The position numbers and the translations under genes are program-made. Shown in pieces: positions 6,550-9,517 of a stretch of 9,517 bases of DNA; position 1 is the first letter of the stretch, and every line of letters starts with the position of its first letter. The notes under the pieces were generated by a model, which had not been told where the DNA came from, made no database searches, and was given only the letters and a program-made list of their open reading frames with translations. Source of the stretch: CAZUGH01 sp964619785 (GTDB lineage: Bacteria > Bacillota > Clostridia > Lachnospirales > Lachnospiraceae); the NCBI GenBank assembly GCA_964619785.1, contig CAZUGH010000067.1, forward strand, positions 1-9,517. The letters run 5' to 3'.

Positions 6550-6582
6550 AAAAAAAGGGCGACAGCCTAAGCCATCGCCCTT
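6550..6582 (-). terminator. Intrinsic terminator after the beta-helix gene
   Basis: Minus strand: AAGGGCGAUGGC pairs with GGCUGUCGCCCUU (12 pairs, two G-U) around UUAG and is followed by seven U. It lies 51 nt past the beta-helix stop codon and 24 nt before the luxR start codon. The probable luxR promoter is upstream of it, so it may also attenuate luxR. Confidence 0.88.
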
Positions 6583-6597
6583 GATGAATCTACTTTA

Positions 6598-6626
6598 TTT
6601 ATAGCAGATTTCGTAATTTATTTCAA
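6598..6626 (-). promoter_or_regulatory. Probable sigma-A promoter of the luxR-type gene
   Basis: TTGAAA (6626-6621), 17-nt spacer, TATAAA (6603-6598) on the minus strand, giving a start near 6591. It begins 7 nt after the beta-helix stop codon and lies before that gene's terminator, so a luxR message would carry the hairpin near its 5' end. Confidence 0.6.
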
Positions 6627-6633
6627 GTACTTT

Positions 6634-9093
6634 TTATTTTTTTGCTGGATTTGAGTAGTGGCTCTCATCATACTCGAGGTAATTATAGTGCGTCTTAGGT
6701 GTAAACACGATACCTGCTGGGAAGTCTGTTGCCAGATAGGTGTTCGATACACGAACTCGACTATACCTACAATTTACAAGCGTGTTATCCATCATATCTA
6801 ACCAGTTCTGTGGTGTCATCTGACTCACCGTAGCTGGATATCCTGCAGAGCCCACTTGCGCTGACTGTACCACATGGACTGGATAATAACAGGTATTAAA
6901 CATATTACTCTTAACCGTTACATTCACAGCGCCACGAAGATATACGCCATAGAATGCCACACCATATTCTCCATTATCATCTTTACCAATGTTCTGGAAG
7001 GTGTTACCTGTAATACTTGTGTTCTGCCAATTGAGTCCACGAATACCACTGTTAAGTGTCGTGCTGATTGTATTGTTACTGATGTTAATATTACTATGGT
7101 ACAGCTGAGTTACTCCCTCGGCTGAGTAGTTATGTGAACCAATTGCAGAACCAATATTTAAGAATGAGTTATTGCGAATCGTTATGGTGTTACATGTTGT
7201 CTTGTCCCCATTGGACCAACCATAATTAAATCCACCAACGACTCCATCGGAACCATCAATGTTGATTGCTTCTTTGTAATCCTTCTCTTCACCAACGGAT
7301 GTAAGATCCGTTGTAGATGGTGTGAAATCTGAGAATCCACAACCCTCAACAGTTACATTCTGAGAGGAATTCATCTCAATCAAGTGATAACCATAATATC
7401 TTGCAAAACGAATACCGCTAATATTGACATTATTACAATGGCCCATGACAACTGCTATTGCATTATCTTTGTTATTACAATTAACCTGTGTTGTTCCTGT
7501 ACCCTTGAATGTAATATCGTGTGCACCGTTATAGGCACCAATTGTCTTAGAGTCCTTTGCCTTCGATGGCTCACATAATACAAACATGGACTTTGCTTCT
7601 GTCAATGATGTTGTATACTTTGCTGCAACCTTATCAATGACAACGCCCTCTTCAAAAACAATTGTTACATTTGATGGGACATAGACTGCATTACTTAAGT
7701 CATACGTACCAGCCTTGACAGTTAAAGTTCCTCCACCTGTGTACTCTAACTGTTCCATCGCAGCACGGAACTTAAAGTAATCTTCTGTGTTGGTTCCATA
7801 ATATCCAGAGTTTGAATAATGCTCACGATATGGCACGCCATCTGTTGTGACAGATAAATTGTTCTCAGCCTTGTCCTGATAATAAGTAAGTCTAGATGCG
7901 GAACCATTATTGTAAGGAACATAATAATGATCTGCATTATATACTGTATTATTCTGAATTGCGCTTGTATTTTTACTTTCTACAGAATTCTTAACACTGC
8001 TATATCCCTTACCTTTACCATTGTTCGTTGCTACATCAAATTCAATTGGTATCGCAATATAGTTAAATGAATTGTTCTCAAAGGTAGGATTAACAACACC
8101 CTTTGCTAAGATACCCCAGCTTGTCTTCTTCGTTTTGTCATTACGATAGAACTTGTTACCAGTAATCTTAGCGTCTTTCCATACCATAGGCTTTACTGCC
8201 TGACTTGAGATATCACGGAACTTGTTACCCTTAATCGTGATATTCTCTTGATACAAAATAGTATCTACTTTCTTAATCTTAGGAACGGCATATTTAACAG
8301 AACCAATAGCACCTCTCATTCCTGCAAATAATGAGTCGGACACTGTGATATAACGGTTCGTTGAATTGTCTAACTTACTCCAGGAAAATCCAAAGGAATC
8401 GGTTGCTTTCGTCGCAGTCTCAAGACGAATTGCATAGACATTGTCACTTCCAGTAAGAGTTGTGCCCTCATAGAATTTACAATTATCTACTGTCACCTTA
8501 CGGCATCCAGAAACAGCGATATAACTACCACCCTTTCTTGCCTTGAATTGAATTCCTTTCACTGTGACATTATAGTTATGAGCCATAGCAATGGCAATAC
8601 CACTCTTTACTTTTCCCATATTGATGGTAGCTTTACCCGAGCCCTGAATCTTGACATTACGTGATGCTTTCAGTGCTGCCATCTTTTTCCCGGTTGCCTT
8701 ACTGCTTTTGACTAAGGCAAACATATACTTTGAGCTCTTAACCTTCTTAGTCCCTGTCGATGTTGTCTTCTTCAGGGTTGTCCCAGTCTTGAGTTTGATT
8801 GTTACATTCGATGGAACATATAGAGTCCTGCAAATCTTATATGTACCCTTCTTCAGTACTAGAGTTCCCCCACCATTAGCCCCGAGTCTCTCAAGATAAG
8901 AACGAAGTACATAATAATGCTTTGTCTTAGAATTATAAATCGTACCACTTCGATATTTCGAGTAATAAGGTTTTGTCTTTGTTGAAATTGTGTACGTTTT
9001 CTTCGATGCAGCATCTGCTTTTTGTCCTGTCATGGTAAGTCCCACTAGGATCAATGCCAGTACAAGCAAACACTTTTTTAAACTGTTTTTCAT
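6634..9093 (-). CDS. Secreted protein with two tandem right-handed beta-helix domains
   Basis: Protein of 819 aa from the ATG at 9093, which has GGAGG 5 nt upstream; longer in-frame starts overlap or precede that site. Residues 1-29 are a Sec signal peptide (MKNSLKKCLLVLALILVGLT, cleavage near ADA-A, 28/29). The rest is two homologous halves, about 63-430 and 440-800, in register at an offset of 379-380 residues. GGGTL occurs at 74 and 453, YVPSNVTI at 92 and 471, MFALVKSSKA/MFVLCEPSKA at 124 and 503. Each half starts like the pectate-lyase superfamily domain (hydrophobic helix, GGGTL.V..GTY) and continues with short N-x-F/I-T-I coils typical of parallel beta-helices. No sortase signal, dockerin or membrane anchor is visible. 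A polysaccharide lyase or hydrolase, or a surface adhesin, would fit; no catalytic residues can be assigned. It has its own promoter and terminator. Confidence 0.88.
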   Translation of the reverse strand: MKNSLKKCLLVLALILVGLTMTGQKADAASKKTYTISTKTKPYYSKYRSGTIYNSKTKHYYVLRSYLERLGANGGGTLVLKKGTYKICRTLYVPSNVTIKLKTGTTLKKTTSTGTKKVKSSKYMFALVKSSKATGKKMAALKASRNVKIQGSGKATINMGKVKSGIAIAMAHNYNVTVKGIQFKARKGGSYIAVSGCRKVTVDNCKFYEGTTLTGSDNVYAIRLETATKATDSFGFSWSKLDNSTNRYITVSDSLFAGMRGAIGSVKYAVPKIKKVDTILYQENITIKGNKFRDISSQAVKPMVWKDAKITGNKFYRNDKTKKTSWGILAKGVVNPTFENNSFNYIAIPIEFDVATNNGKGKGYSSVKNSVESKNTSAIQNNTVYNADHYYVPYNNGSASRLTYYQDKAENNLSVTTDGVPYREHYSNSGYYGTNTEDYFKFRAAMEQLEYTGGGTLTVKAGTYDLSNAVYVPSNVTIVFEEGVVIDKVAAKYTTSLTEAKSMFVLCEPSKAKDSKTIGAYNGAHDITFKGTGTTQVNCNNKDNAIAVVMGHCNNVNISGIRFARYYGYHLIEMNSSQNVTVEGCGFSDFTPSTTDLTSVGEEKDYKEAINIDGSDGVVGGFNYGWSNGDKTTCNTITIRNNSFLNIGSAIGSHNYSAEGVTQLYHSNINISNNTISTTLNSGIRGLNWQNTSITGNTFQNIGKDDNGEYGVAFYGVYLRGAVNVTVKSNMFNTCYYPVHVVQSAQVGSAGYPATVSQMTPQNWLDMMDNTLVNCRYSRVRVSNTYLATDFPAGIVFTPKTHYNYLEYDESHYSNPAKK

Positions 9094-9140
9094 ACTATCC
9101 TCCATTATGTCTGTGTTGATTTTGTAATGCTCTATTAACA

Positions 9141-9169
9141 ACTATAACTTTACTGCCAAAGTATGTCAA
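9141..9169 (-). promoter_or_regulatory. Sigma-A promoter of the beta-helix gene
   Basis: Minus strand TTGACA (9169-9164, perfect -35), 17-nt spacer, TATAGT (9146-9141). Expected start is near 9134, giving a leader of about 40 nt before the ATG at 9093. The spacer carries a weak ACTTT/AAAGT inverted repeat of uncertain meaning. Confidence 0.75.
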
Positions 9170-9228
9170 TTCTATTTCAAAATCAATTTTTTTAGATAGT
9201 ATTCCCTAAAACAGGTTCAGATATGAAA

Positions 9229-9486
9229 TTATTTTATATTTTTCCACCAGCGATTCATGTATTCAGATGCTCTCGATAATACCATTGTCTCACCAATCTG
9301 TGGTGTTACAATCTGTTTACCTGCTGCCTCTCCTGCCTTCACAAAACGTTCCACAGGATCATCCCACGCATGACGCGCTAGTGTAAATGCGCCCCAATGA
9401 ACAGGCATGGCAACCGGTGCTCCCAATGTCTCAACTGCCTTGATTGATTCTTCTGGGAACATGGAAGCTGCTGAAAAATCAACCGT
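9229..9486 (-). pseudogene. C-terminal fragment of an MBL-fold metallo-hydrolase
   Basis: The open frame ends NRWWKNIK at 9229. It contains MFPEESIKAVETLGAPVAM followed by PVHWGAFTLARHAWDDPVER, which matches the C-terminus of metallo-beta-lactamase-fold hydrolases of the UlaG/NAPE-PLD-like group. The histidine of PVHWG is the last metal ligand of that group. The family is usually 250-350 aa; here only about 86 residues are open. Going upstream, a TAA at 9489-9487 closes the frame, and the internal ATG (9462) has no ribosome binding site. The remaining 28 bases to the window edge (9490-9517) do not resemble the family in any frame. So this is either a decayed or truncated gene, or a frameshift or misassembly near a contig edge; the missing N-terminal metal-binding HxHxDH motif would decide activity. 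Confidence 0.65.
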
Positions 9487-9517
9487 TTATTTGATTGGAA
9501 TTTTGATTTTAGCGTTA

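Noticed and set aside
9094..9141. Longer N-terminus for the beta-helix protein
   Set aside because: It would place 16 polar residues before a clean signal peptide, and the ATG at 9105 is inside the ribosome binding site of the ATG at 9093.
9147..9162. ACTTT/AAAGT inverted repeat in the beta-helix promoter spacer as an operator
   Set aside because: Arms of only 5 bp in AT-rich sequence are expected by chance; noted only in the promoter entry.
1..9517. CRISPR array, tRNA, rRNA, insertion sequence or prophage genes
   Set aside because: No regularly spaced repeats, no tRNA-like cloverleaf, and no transposase or phage protein motifs were seen on either strand.

Overview
The window reads as a draft-assembly piece from a low-to-moderate GC Firmicute, most likely a Lachnospiraceae-type gut or anaerobic Clostridium relative. 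The reasons are strong AGGAGG ribosome binding sites, sigma-A type promoters, intrinsic terminators with long U tracts, a lysine-rich secreted beta-helix protein, and protein sequences that look clostridial. Two runs of exactly 100 N (3153-3252 and 6289-6388) are scaffold gaps. Every supportable gene lies on the minus strand, so the window is described here from its right end to its left end, in transcription order.

Right end (9517 to about 9230): the C-terminal piece of an MBL-fold metallo-hydrolase, preceded in frame by a stop codon, so either truncated or at a bad contig edge. Then, from a good promoter at 9141-9169, comes a large secreted protein (9093-6634) made of two tandem copies of a right-handed beta-helix domain. 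A gene for a LuxR/GerE-type transcriptional regulator follows (6526-5848), interrupted by the second N gap, which is flanked by an exact 55-bp duplication.

Left two thirds (5690 to 1): one tightly packed operon. Its order is a PII-family signalling protein, the polyamine ABC importer potA-potB-potC-potD, a putrescine-type class III aminotransferase (patA), and the first 34 codons of an EamA/DMT-type membrane transporter. Gaps between genes are 1 to 26 nt. Together these suggest uptake of putrescine/spermidine, breakdown of putrescine by transamination, and control of the importer by a PII protein of divergent T-loop type. The substrate of the last transporter cannot be read from the sequence.

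The most interesting non-coding feature is the leader of the pot operon. The only convincing promoter (with a 19-bp inverted repeat in it) lies upstream of an intrinsic-terminator-like hairpin, and the 3' arm plus U tract of that hairpin is perfectly complementary over 9 nt to the ribosome binding site of the PII gene. The luxR gene has the same layout (promoter, then terminator hairpin, then ribosome binding site), so both transcripts would have to pass through a terminator-like hairpin right after initiation.
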